Shown piece after piece: positions 1 through 7,354 of a stretch of DNA of 64,000 bases (its first letter is position 1; every line of letters starts with the position of its first letter). A program made the position numbers and the translations under genes. This stretch comes from Jannaschia marina (lineage in GTDB: Bacteria; Pseudomonadota; Alphaproteobacteria; Rhodobacterales; Rhodobacteraceae). The stretch covers positions 1-64,000 of the forward strand of contig NZ_JABVAX010000012.1 in NCBI RefSeq assembly GCF_013404595.1, given 5' to 3'. The notes under the pieces are model-generated. The model saw only the letters and a list, made by a program, of their open reading frames with translations. It made no database searches and was not told the origin of the DNA.

Positions 1-90
1 TGCGACCGCCTGAACGGCACCCCCAGAAAGTGCCTCGGATGGCGAACCCCAACTGAAGCATTCAGAGAAGAGATGATGAAACTGAGATAG
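1..90 (+). CDS. IS30-family transposase, C-terminal fragment (gene continues off the window)
   Basis: Twenty-nine codons are visible, open from base 1. The tail contains LNGTPRKCLGWRTPTEAF and then a short charged end, EEMMKLR. The tryptophan and the RKxLGW-TP-EAF pattern are typical of the C-terminus of IS30-type transposases, just after the DDE catalytic core. The catalytic residues lie upstream of the window, so activity cannot be judged. Confidence 0.7.
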   Translation, partial: CDRLNGTPRKCLGWRTPTEAFREEMMKLR

Positions 91-123
91 CGGAACCGTC
101 GCAACGACTCTTGAGAATCCACC
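1..123 (+). mobile_element. IS30-family insertion sequence, right end (partial)
   Basis: The window opens inside an insertion sequence. Bases 1-90 encode the last 29 residues of a transposase, ending in TAG at 88-90, with the motif RKCLGWRTPTEAF. This matches the conserved tail of IS30-family DDE transposases ('PRKxLGxxTPxEvF'). Bases 91-123 are noncoding and should carry the right terminal inverted repeat, after which alkB-like coding sequence begins. The exact right boundary is inferred from where AlkB similarity starts. The left end and most of the transposase lie outside the window. Confidence 0.7.
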
Positions 124-215
124 TGCATCACGGGGTCGACCGGATCGCATCGGGCACCTCGACGCTTCTGGAGGCCCCGGGGCGGATCAACCTGACGCTG
201 CGGGTCGTGACCTGA
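124..215 (+). pseudogene. alkB: alkB 3' remnant (AlkB-type 2-oxoglutarate/Fe(II) dioxygenase), cut by the insertion sequence
   Basis: About 30 codons in the frame ending TGA at 213-215 match the end of AlkB DNA-demethylases. The segment LHHGVDRIASGTSTLL carries the iron-ligand histidine (HG followed by a hydrophobic residue), and GRINLTLR reproduces the RxNxTxR motif that binds 2-oxoglutarate. Upstream, the frame runs into non-AlkB sequence and a stop at 54-56, exactly where the IS30-like element lies. What is visible is therefore a 3' stump without its own start. I infer that the insertion disrupted alkB; the 5' part may lie beyond the element. Confidence 0.65.
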
Positions 216-227
216 CCCCGGAGGTCG

Positions 228-257
228 GAGATCGTCGGGTCGGGCCCGACGATGACG
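228..257. repeat. Intergenic palindrome, copy 1 (bidirectional terminator-like)
   Basis: The arms ATCGTCGGG (231-239) and CCCGACGAT (245-253) pair perfectly around TCGGG. The element lies between convergent gene ends, the alkB remnant stop at 215 and the stop at 267. A second copy at 33810-33839 has the same flanks (GAG on the left, GACG on the right) and a compensating G-C to A-T change in the stem, also between two convergent stops. A structured RNA terminator or a small repeated element is likely. Confidence 0.7.
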
Positions 258-266
258 GCGCGCGGG

Positions 267-863
267 TCACCGGGCGAGCGTGCAGCAGCCCGTGAAGCTG
301 CCCCGATCCACCTGGATCAGGTCGAGGCGATAGCCCGCGAGCGCCTCCGACATTCCGTCCGAGCAGATCTCGCGCGAGAGAATGCCGTAGAGCGGGCCGT
401 GGTCGCTGTCGGTGATGAGGGTCCAGGGTTCGCGGCGTCCGCCGACCGGGGCGATTTCGGGCACCTCGATCGAGAGCGATTCAACCGGTGTGGAGAACCC
501 GAGTCTCGCGGGGCGCAGATCGAGGCTCCAGAACGGCTCGGCCCCGTAGCAGACGCGGATCGCGGGCACGTCGCCCCAGTCGTGGCCCGGCTGCCGGTCG
601 AGGAAGCGCATCGCGGCCCAGCCGGCGATTTCACCCAGGTTGACCTGCCCCCACCGGCCGCCCGCGTCCAGCGCGACGACCTCCACGTCGGTCGCGTCCG
701 GGGCCAGGGTGCCGATGATCTCGCCCGCCGTTCCCGGAGCCGCGCGCACGTTCAGCACGTCGTCCGCCGCGACCCCGGTGACCGAGAAGAGCGCGGGCAG
801 ACGGGCCTCCTGTGCCGTCGCGGGCAAGGCGAAAAGGAGCAGGAGGAGCGCCAGCGCCCTCAT
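267..863 (-). CDS. Secreted SH3-domain protein
   Basis: The protein has 198 residues. An N-terminal signal peptide (MRALALLLLLFALPATAQ) is followed by a bacterial SH3-like domain at about residues 25-90, with LNVRAAPGTAGEIIGTL and GRWGQVNL and the closing GWAAMRFL typical of SH3_3. The remaining 100 residues form a domain found with it in Rhodobacterales ('CYGAEPFWSL'). It is probably periplasmic, and SH3b domains often bind peptidoglycan or peptides. Its ATG overlaps the stop of the upstream exporter permease (ATGA), so the two are probably translated together. The ligand cannot be told from sequence. Confidence 0.75.
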   Translation of the reverse strand: MRALALLLLLFALPATAQEARLPALFSVTGVAADDVLNVRAAPGTAGEIIGTLAPDATDVEVVALDAGGRWGQVNLGEIAGWAAMRFLDRQPGHDWGDVPAIRVCYGAEPFWSLDLRPARLGFSTPVESLSIEVPEIAPVGGRREPWTLITDSDHGPLYGILSREICSDGMSEALAGYRLDLIQVDRGSFTGCCTLAR

Positions 864-1681
864 CGTCCGGCGAACCAGGACGCGGAGGCGTGCTGCCGCG
901 TATAGAACTCTCCCATCATCCCGATCATCAGCGCGATCACCCCGATCATCAGCGGATATTCCCAGTTGGTGTAATGGGGGTTGTAGTTGATGAAGGTGTA
1001 GCCCCGCGCCTGGTCGATCGCGTGGAAGAGGGGGTTCCAGTCGAAGAAGGCGAGCATATGCGCCGGCAGGGTGTTGGCCACGAACATCTTCCCCGAGGCG
1101 ATCATGTTCACCCGGCTGTAGACCATGTTCACGATCCGGACGAAGTTCGGCAACCACGGCTTCAGTGCCAGGAGAATGGTGCCGATGGCGGCACCGGAGA
1201 ACCAGGCGAGCATGAACATGCCGAAGGCGGCGCTCGGATCCGCGATGACGATCGGACGCCAGGCGACATGCACGGCGAATAGGATCAGCACCATCGACAG
1301 GACCTGGATGTAGAGCGACGAGAGCGCGGCCGAGAAGATGGCGATGGCCGTGTTCATCGGCGCATGTTTCATCATGGGCGAGGTCGGGCCTTCGGCCCCG
1401 GCAAGGGCGCCCAAAGCCTTGATATGCGTCATGAAAAGGAAGATCCCCGACATGATGTAGAGGATGAAATCGCCGCGGAGCGCCGCGCCGCGCAGGCCGA
1501 GTACGTTGAAGAGGACGACGAAGGCGGTGATGAAGATCACCGATTGCATGATGTTCATCACGAGGGCCTGAAGGCCCGTCGAATGCCCCCTGCGGATATT
1601 GCGGACGGTCGCGTGGTAGACGAGTTCCGTCAGGGTGAACGCGCGGGTGAGCGCGGTATCGCGTCGTTCTACTCTGAACAT
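860..1681 (-). CDS. ABC-2 type permease for polysaccharide export
   Basis: 273 residues from the ATG at 1681, chosen because AGGAG lies just upstream; an ATG at 1726 is in frame but has no such site. The N-terminal cytoplasmic part (LTELVYHATVRNIRRGHSTG) leads into about six hydrophobic segments, and the C-terminal PLFHAIDQARGYTFINYNPHY resembles the end of KpsM/Wzm-type permeases. It would form the membrane channel of an exporter for capsule, O-antigen or a similar glycan. Its ATPase partner is not next to it here. The adjacent polysaccharide genes on the plus strand fit this role. Confidence 0.75.
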   Translation of the reverse strand: MFRVERRDTALTRAFTLTELVYHATVRNIRRGHSTGLQALVMNIMQSVIFITAFVVLFNVLGLRGAALRGDFILYIMSGIFLFMTHIKALGALAGAEGPTSPMMKHAPMNTAIAIFSAALSSLYIQVLSMVLILFAVHVAWRPIVIADPSAAFGMFMLAWFSGAAIGTILLALKPWLPNFVRIVNMVYSRVNMIASGKMFVANTLPAHMLAFFDWNPLFHAIDQARGYTFINYNPHYTNWEYPLMIGVIALMIGMMGEFYTRQHASASWFAGR

Positions 1682-1771
1682 CGGTCCACTCCTGTCGCGC
1701 GCTTGCCCCCAAGGCTCCGCGTGCAATAACCGTATCTTCGCAACGAAAGCATTACTTCAAGGTATATAGGC

Positions 1772-2569
1772 ATGGATTTCGACAAAATGATGTTGGTTCT
1801 CCGCAAATTGTCTCTCGAGGCGGGTGAGAGGATCATGGATATCTACGCCGCACCGGACTTCGAGGTGAAGACGAAGTCGGACCAGAGCCCCGTGACCGAG
1901 GCCGACGAGGCCGCCGACGCCCATATCTCCGCCGGGCTGCGCGCGGCCTTTCCGGAAGCTGCCGTCGTCACCGAGGAACAGTCGGAGACCCATGACCTCG
2001 ACGTGCGCGATTTCTTCATCGTCGACCCCCTCGACGGAACGAAGGAATTCGTGAACCGGCGCGGCGACTTCACGGTCAATATCGCCTGGGTCGAGGACGG
2101 GGTGCCCCTGCGCGGCGTGGTCTATGCCCCGGCGCGCGAACGCCTCTTCTGGACCCTGCCGGATGGCACGGCGGTCGAGGAGATAGGTCCTTTCGACAAG
2201 GAGACCCCCGGCACCGTCACCCCGATCCGCGTGTCCGAGCCCGACAACGACGCGCTGATGGTCGTGGCCAGCAAGTCGCACCGCGATGCCGCGACCGATG
2301 CCTACATCGGGAAATATGCCGTCGCCGACATGAAGTCCGCCGGATCCTCGCTCAAGTTCTGCCTCGTCGCGACGGGTGAGGCGGACCTCTATCCCCGTCT
2401 CGGCCGGACGATGGAATGGGACACGGCCGCCGGCCATGCCGTGCTCGCCGGGGCCGGAGGACAGGTCGTGCGGTTCGACGATCATACGCCGCTCGGCTAC
2501 GGCAAGCCCATCTTCGAGAATCCGTTCTTCATCGCACTGGCACCCGGCGTGGCGCTCAAGGCCGGCTGA
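1772..2569 (+). CDS. cysQ: 3'(2'),5'-bisphosphate nucleotidase CysQ
   Basis: 265 residues, inositol-monophosphatase superfamily. Metal-binding motifs are present: EEQSE at about residue 69, DPLDGTKEF at about 87-95 and WDTAAGHAVLAGAGG near residue 215. CysQ removes the 3'-phosphate of PAP (or PAPS), the by-product of sulfotransferases, and limits PAP toxicity. It lies upstream of galU and a sulfotransferase at 7347, which suits a role in recycling PAP during glycan sulfation, though CysQ also serves assimilation. It is divergent from the exporter permease, with a 90-base shared intergenic region. Confidence 0.88.
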   Translation: MDFDKMMLVLRKLSLEAGERIMDIYAAPDFEVKTKSDQSPVTEADEAADAHISAGLRAAFPEAAVVTEEQSETHDLDVRDFFIVDPLDGTKEFVNRRGDFTVNIAWVEDGVPLRGVVYAPARERLFWTLPDGTAVEEIGPFDKETPGTVTPIRVSEPDNDALMVVASKSHRDAATDAYIGKYAVADMKSAGSSLKFCLVATGEADLYPRLGRTMEWDTAAGHAVLAGAGGQVVRFDDHTPLGYGKPIFENPFFIALAPGVALKAG

Positions 2570-2640
2570 CGGCCCCATTATCGTCTAAATTGCTTTACAG
2601 AATTGCCCTGAGAGACGGGCTCAACCAATCTGGGTGTAAC

Positions 2641-3522
2641 ATGAAACGATCCGTGACAAAGGCGATCTTCCCGGTGGCGGGCCTCGGGACGCGCTTCCTT
2701 CCGGCGACGAAGTCGGTGCCGAAGGAGATCATGACGCTCGTCGACCGGCCGTTGATCCAATACGCCATCGACGAGGCCCGCGCGGCGGGCATCAAGGAGT
2801 TCATCTTCGTGACCTCGCGCGGCAAGTCCGCGCTCGAGGACTACTTCGACGACGCGCCCGTCCTCGAGCAGGAACTGCGTCGAAAGAAGAAGAAGGATCT
2901 CCTCGACATCCTCAAGAGCACGACCATGGATTCGGGCCAGATCGCCTATATCCGGCAGCATCGGGCGCGGGGCCTCGGCCACGCGGTCGCCTGCGCCCGG
3001 CGGCTCATCCACAACGAGCCCTTCGCCGTGATCCTGCCCGACGACGTGATCGCCGCCAACAAGCCCTGCCTGGAACAGATGGTCGAGGCCTATGCGGAGA
3101 CCGAGGGCAGCATGGTCGCCGCGATGGAGGTGCCGGCGGACCGGACGTCCTCCTACGGAATCCTCGACGTCGAGGAGGGCGAGGGTCAGACGCTACGCGT
3201 GCGCGGCATGGTCGAGAAACCCGAGCCGGGAACGGCACCGTCGAACCTCGCCGTGATCGGCCGCTACATCCTGAGCCCGCGCGTCATGAAGCATCTGTCG
3301 GGCATCGGCGAGGGCGCGGGCGGCGAGATCCAGCTGACCGACGCGATCGCGCGGGAGGTCGGCGGCGACGGCGTCCACGGGTTCCGCTTCGAGGGACAGC
3401 GCTACGACTGCGGCTCGAAGGCGGGGTTCCTGCAGGCGACGGTGGCCTTCGGCCTCGCGCGGGACGACCTGCGCGACGAGCTGTCCGAGTTCCTCTCCGC
3501 GCTCAGCCTGAGCACAAGCTGA
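2641..3522 (+). CDS. galU: UTP-glucose-1-phosphate uridylyltransferase
   Basis: 293 residues from the ATG at 2641. Nucleotidyltransferase signatures are clear: FPVAGLGTRFLPATKSVPKE at the N-terminus (substrate-binding loop), ILPDDV (metal-binding aspartates), GMVEKP and RYDCGSKAGFLQA at the C-terminus. It makes UDP-glucose, the precursor for surface polysaccharides and, via UDP-sugars, for the glycosyltransferases directly downstream. The next gene starts 5 bases after its stop, so they are probably one transcript. Confidence 0.95.
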   Translation: MKRSVTKAIFPVAGLGTRFLPATKSVPKEIMTLVDRPLIQYAIDEARAAGIKEFIFVTSRGKSALEDYFDDAPVLEQELRRKKKKDLLDILKSTTMDSGQIAYIRQHRARGLGHAVACARRLIHNEPFAVILPDDVIAANKPCLEQMVEAYAETEGSMVAAMEVPADRTSSYGILDVEEGEGQTLRVRGMVEKPEPGTAPSNLAVIGRYILSPRVMKHLSGIGEGAGGEIQLTDAIAREVGGDGVHGFRFEGQRYDCGSKAGFLQATVAFGLARDDLRDELSEFLSALSLSTS

Positions 3523-3527
3523 CGGCG

Positions 3528-4544
3528 ATGCCCGGAGTCGACGATCTCTGGGCGGCGTACAAGTTGCGCTGGAGGCGGAGGCGTCTTCTGATCCGTTCGC
3601 TTTCGAAGCGCGGGCAGCTTCGCGCGCTCGTCGACCGGACGGGGGCGCTGCCCCGCCGCGCGATCCTCTGCTTTGCGACGGTGCGCAACGAGATGGGGCG
3701 ACTGCCCGCGTTCCTGGCGCATCATCGGGCGCTGGGTGTCGGGCACTTCCTCGTGGTCGACAACGGCAGCGACGACGGCACTGCGGCCTATCTGGCCGCG
3801 CAGGAGGACATCTCGGTCTGGACGACGCAGGGCAGCTACAAATCCTCGCGCTTCGGGGTCGACTGGCTGACCGTTCTGATGATGCGGCACGGGCACGGGC
3901 GCTGGTGCCTGACGCTCGATGCCGACGAGCTCTTCGTCTATGCGCATCACGACCGGCGCGACCTGCGGGCGCTCACCGGCTGGCTCGACCATGTCGGCCG
4001 GCGCTCCATGGGGGCGCTGATGCTCGACATGTATCCGCGTGGACCGCTGGGCGAGGTGACCGATGCCGTCGCTCCCCTCCGGCAGCTGCCCTATTTCGAC
4101 GCCGGCAACTACGTGATGGTGCGTCAGCCGAAGCTGCAGAACCTCTGGGTGCAGGGCGGACCGCGGGCACGGGCCTTCTTCCACGCCGACCCGCGGCGCG
4201 CACCCACGCTTTCCAAGGTGCCGCTGGTCCGCTGGAACCGTCGCTACGCCTACGTCAGCTCGACCCACTCTCTGCTGCCGCGTCACCTCAACCACGTCTA
4301 CGACCGCAGGGGCGGGGAAGCCCCGACCGGCGTTCTGCTGCATACGAAGTTCCTGCCCGAGATCCTGCCCAAGTCCGCCGAGGAGAAGGCACGGCGGCAG
4401 CATTTCGAAAACTCGACGCTCTACGAGGGGTATTACGACGCGCTCACCGCCGACCCGATACTCTGGACCGAGGCATCGACCCGCTACGAGGGCTGGCGGC
4501 AACTCGAGGGGTTGGGCCTTTTGTCACGTGGCGGCTGGGACTGA
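3528..4544 (+). CDS. Family 2/92-type glycosyltransferase (first of a tandem pair)
   Basis: 338 residues. The core reads FATVRNEMGRLPAFLAHHRA, then VDNGSDDGT and LTLDADELFVY, which are the nucleotide-sugar binding and DxD-like metal motifs of the Glyco_tranf_2_4 group. The protein is soluble with a basic N-terminus (KLRWRRRRLL), suggesting membrane association. It shares overall length and most motifs with the next gene (4671-5681), including CLT.D.DE, the LLDMYP block and STH.LLPR, so the two arose by duplication. Donor and acceptor sugars are unknown. Confidence 0.85.
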   Translation: MPGVDDLWAAYKLRWRRRRLLIRSLSKRGQLRALVDRTGALPRRAILCFATVRNEMGRLPAFLAHHRALGVGHFLVVDNGSDDGTAAYLAAQEDISVWTTQGSYKSSRFGVDWLTVLMMRHGHGRWCLTLDADELFVYAHHDRRDLRALTGWLDHVGRRSMGALMLDMYPRGPLGEVTDAVAPLRQLPYFDAGNYVMVRQPKLQNLWVQGGPRARAFFHADPRRAPTLSKVPLVRWNRRYAYVSSTHSLLPRHLNHVYDRRGGEAPTGVLLHTKFLPEILPKSAEEKARRQHFENSTLYEGYYDALTADPILWTEASTRYEGWRQLEGLGLLSRGGWD

Positions 4545-4670
4545 TGCGATGACATATTCGGCTGAAATGCATCGCGGGCGGAGAGGGCAACCGATTGGCT
4601 TCATTTCGGAAAGGATGCCGCCTATAGGTCATCAAGCGTTCTCTGATCGGTTTGAAGGTGGTACTGCGTC

Positions 4671-5681
4671 ATGGGGCTGATTTCGTCCTACCGTATGCGC
4701 CTGCGCCGCCGATACTGGCGCATCCGCGCCCTGCGCCGCCGCCGGCAGCTCTCGGTCGTGCGCGACCGGACGTCGCGGATCGGGGCCGACGCCATCCTGT
4801 CCTTCACCACGGTCCGCAACGAACGCCTCCGGCTGCCGTACTTCCTTGATTATTATCGCAAAAAGGGCGTCGATCATTTCTTCTTCGTCGACAACGGCAG
4901 CGATGACGGCACCCGCGACTACCTTGCAGCGCAGGAGGATGTGTCGCTCTGGACGACGACGGCCAGCTACGCGAAATCCGCCTTCGGCGTCGACTGGCTC
5001 AACTGGCTGATGCGGCAGCACGCGCATCGACACTGGTGCCTGACGGTCGATGTGGACGAGTTCCTGGTCTACCCGTTCTGCGACACCCGCCCCCTGCGGG
5101 CCCTGACCGACTGGCTCGACGCCTCCTCGATCCGCAGCTTCGGCGCGATGCTCCTCGACATGTACCCGAAGGGCCCGATCGGCGCGCAGCCGTACCGCGA
5201 AGGGCAGGATCCGTTCGAGATCGCCGCGTGGTTCGACAGCGGCAACTATCTCTTCGAGAAGAACTCGACCTTCGGCAACCTCTGGATCCAGGGGGGCGTA
5301 CGGGCGCGGCGCTTCTTCGAGGGGGCACCGGGGAAGGCCCCCGCGCTCAACAAGGTGCCGCTCGTCAAATGGCGGCGCGAGTTCGTCTACATCAGTTCGA
5401 CCCATGCGCTTTTGCCGCGCGGGCTGAACCAGACCTACGACACCATGGGCGGGGAGAAGGCGACCGGCGTGCTGCTGCACGCGAAGTTCCTGAACCTCTT
5501 CGTCGACCGCGCCGCCGAGGAGGCGGGCCGCTCCGAACACTACCGCGCCGGAGACGAATACAAGGCCTACGCCGGCGGGCTCGACGCGGATGAAGATCTC
5601 TGGTGCAAGTGGTCGGAGCGCTACATCAACTGGCGGCAACTCGAGATCCTCGGCCTGATCTCCAAGGGGAACTGGGCATGA
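4671..5681 (+). CDS. Family 2/92-type glycosyltransferase (second of a tandem pair)
   Basis: 336 residues, paralogous to the gene at 3528. Key motifs are FTTVRNERLRLPYFLDYYR, VDNGSDDGTRDYLAAQED and LTVDVDEFLVY. In the metal-binding block the first copy has LDADELF and this one has VDVDEFL, so both keep a DxDE core. A 126-base gap separates the two copies, so this one may have its own promoter; AAGGTGG lies upstream of the ATG. Its stop overlaps the next start (ATGA at 5678-5681), indicating coupling with the GT14-like gene. Confidence 0.85.
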   Translation: MGLISSYRMRLRRRYWRIRALRRRRQLSVVRDRTSRIGADAILSFTTVRNERLRLPYFLDYYRKKGVDHFFFVDNGSDDGTRDYLAAQEDVSLWTTTASYAKSAFGVDWLNWLMRQHAHRHWCLTVDVDEFLVYPFCDTRPLRALTDWLDASSIRSFGAMLLDMYPKGPIGAQPYREGQDPFEIAAWFDSGNYLFEKNSTFGNLWIQGGVRARRFFEGAPGKAPALNKVPLVKWRREFVYISSTHALLPRGLNQTYDTMGGEKATGVLLHAKFLNLFVDRAAEEAGRSEHYRAGDEYKAYAGGLDADEDLWCKWSERYINWRQLEILGLISKGNWA

Positions 5682-7354
5682 CGCTGGGTTTCGTCCTCCT
5701 CGTGCATACGGCCTTCGACCGGGCCGAGCAGGTCGCGCGCTATTTCGCCGCGAACGACTGTCCGGTCGTGATCCACGTCGACGGCAAGGTTCGCGCGCGG
5801 ACCTATCGCGCGTTTCGCGCGCGTTTCCGGGAGGAGCCGAATATCCGCTTCACCCGCCGCGTCCGCGTCGAATGGGGGACATGGTCGCTCGTGCGGGCGA
5901 CGCAGCTGGCGACCACGCGCCTTCTCGGTCTCTTTCCCGACGTCCGGCACGTCTTCCTCGCCTCCGGATCGTGCCTGCCGCTGAGGCCGGTGGCGGAGCT
6001 GCGCAGCTATCTCGACGATCATCCCGAGACCGATTTCATCGAGAGCGTGACGACCGATCAGGTCACGTGGACGGTCGACGGCCTCGAAACCGAGCGGTTC
6101 ACCCTGCGCTTTCCCTTCTCCTGGCGGAAGCACCGGCGGCTCTTCGACGGCTACGTCCGGCTGCAACGCCGGCTCGGGCTGAAGCGCAGCATCCCGGACG
6201 GCGTGTCGCCCCACCTCGGCAGCCAGTGGTGGTGCCTGACGCGCCGCACGCTCGAATCGATCCTCGAGGCCCCCGACCGATCGGCCGTCGATACCTATTT
6301 CGCGCGCGTCTGGATCCCGGACGAGAGCTACTTCCAGTCGCTCGTGCGACGCTACGCGACCGAGATCGAGAGCCGATCGCTGACGCTCTCCAAGTTCGAC
6401 ATCCAGGGCAAGCCGCACATCTTCTACGACGATCACCAGCCGCTTCTGGAGCGATCGGACTGCTTCGTCGCGCGCAAGATCTGGCCCCATGCCGACCGGC
6501 TCTATGAGACCTTCCTCGACGACAGCCGCGCGCCGACCCGGCGGGCGGAGCCGAACCCCGGCAAGATCGACCGGGTCTTCAGCAAGGCGAACGAGCGTCG
6601 GGGGCAGGGGCGCACGGGTCTCTATTCGCAGGCGCGTTTCCCGGCTCCGGGCTACGAGAACGGGCTGACCTGCGGGCGCTACAATGTCTTCTGCGGGCCC
6701 GAGCAGCTTTTCGAGGCGTTCGAACCCTGGCTCGCACGGCGGCTCGGCGGGCGCGTCCACGGGCATCTCTATCACCCCGAGAGGGTCGCCTTCGCCGGGG
6801 ACGAGACGGTGATGAACGGCTGTCTGTCGGACAGCGTGGCGCTGCGCGACTACCGGCCCGAGCAGTTCCTGACCAACCTTCTCTGGTCGACCCGCGGCGA
6901 ACGGCAGAGCTTCTTCTTCGGGCCGGGCGACGTGCAGGACATCGCGCCCTTCCTAGCGCGCGATCCGAACGCGACGCTGATGCTGGTGACAGGCGCCTGG
7001 GCGGTGCCGCTCCATGTCTCGAACGAGCCCTTCGAGGCCGTGAAGGCCGAGGCCGCACGTCTGCAACGGGCGGAGATGGCCTTCGTAAAGGCGCTGCGCA
7101 GCCCCGGCGTCGCCGCCCGCGTCCATATGTGGACGCTGGCGGATTTCGTGACCCAGCCGCTGGAAAAGCTGCAAGGCGTTCTCGACGAGATCGTCGGCCC
7201 GGGGCCGCGTCGGTTGACCGAAATGCCGGAGATGCACGACCTTTCGGCCTTTCACGGCTTCCTGCAGAAGTTGCGCAACGGCGGGATGAAGCCGCAGGTC
7301 ATGGGGGATTTCCCGGCCGACTACGGCAGTCGAGAGGGGCGGCACCATGGCTGA
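5678..7354 (+). CDS. GT14-like beta-1,6-N-acetylglucosaminyltransferase with an extra C-terminal domain
   Basis: 558 residues from the ATG at 5678, which overlaps the previous stop. The first 300 residues resemble the Branch/GT14 fold: LLVHTAFDRAEQVARYF, then VIHVDGKV, RVRVEWGTWSLVRATQ, FLASGSCLPLRP and GSQWWCLTRRTLE. Members of this family add branching GlcNAc or xylose residues. The remaining 250 residues (from about GQGRTGLYSQARFPAPGY) are a separate domain that I know only as an uncharacterised companion of GT14 in Rhodobacterales. The last 8 bases overlap the sulfotransferase start, so the enzymes may act on the same glycan. Confidence 0.8.
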   Translation: MTLGFVLLVHTAFDRAEQVARYFAANDCPVVIHVDGKVRARTYRAFRARFREEPNIRFTRRVRVEWGTWSLVRATQLATTRLLGLFPDVRHVFLASGSCLPLRPVAELRSYLDDHPETDFIESVTTDQVTWTVDGLETERFTLRFPFSWRKHRRLFDGYVRLQRRLGLKRSIPDGVSPHLGSQWWCLTRRTLESILEAPDRSAVDTYFARVWIPDESYFQSLVRRYATEIESRSLTLSKFDIQGKPHIFYDDHQPLLERSDCFVARKIWPHADRLYETFLDDSRAPTRRAEPNPGKIDRVFSKANERRGQGRTGLYSQARFPAPGYENGLTCGRYNVFCGPEQLFEAFEPWLARRLGGRVHGHLYHPERVAFAGDETVMNGCLSDSVALRDYRPEQFLTNLLWSTRGERQSFFFGPGDVQDIAPFLARDPNATLMLVTGAWAVPLHVSNEPFEAVKAEAARLQRAEMAFVKALRSPGVAARVHMWTLADFVTQPLEKLQGVLDEIVGPGPRRLTEMPEMHDLSAFHGFLQKLRNGGMKPQVMGDFPADYGSREGRHHG

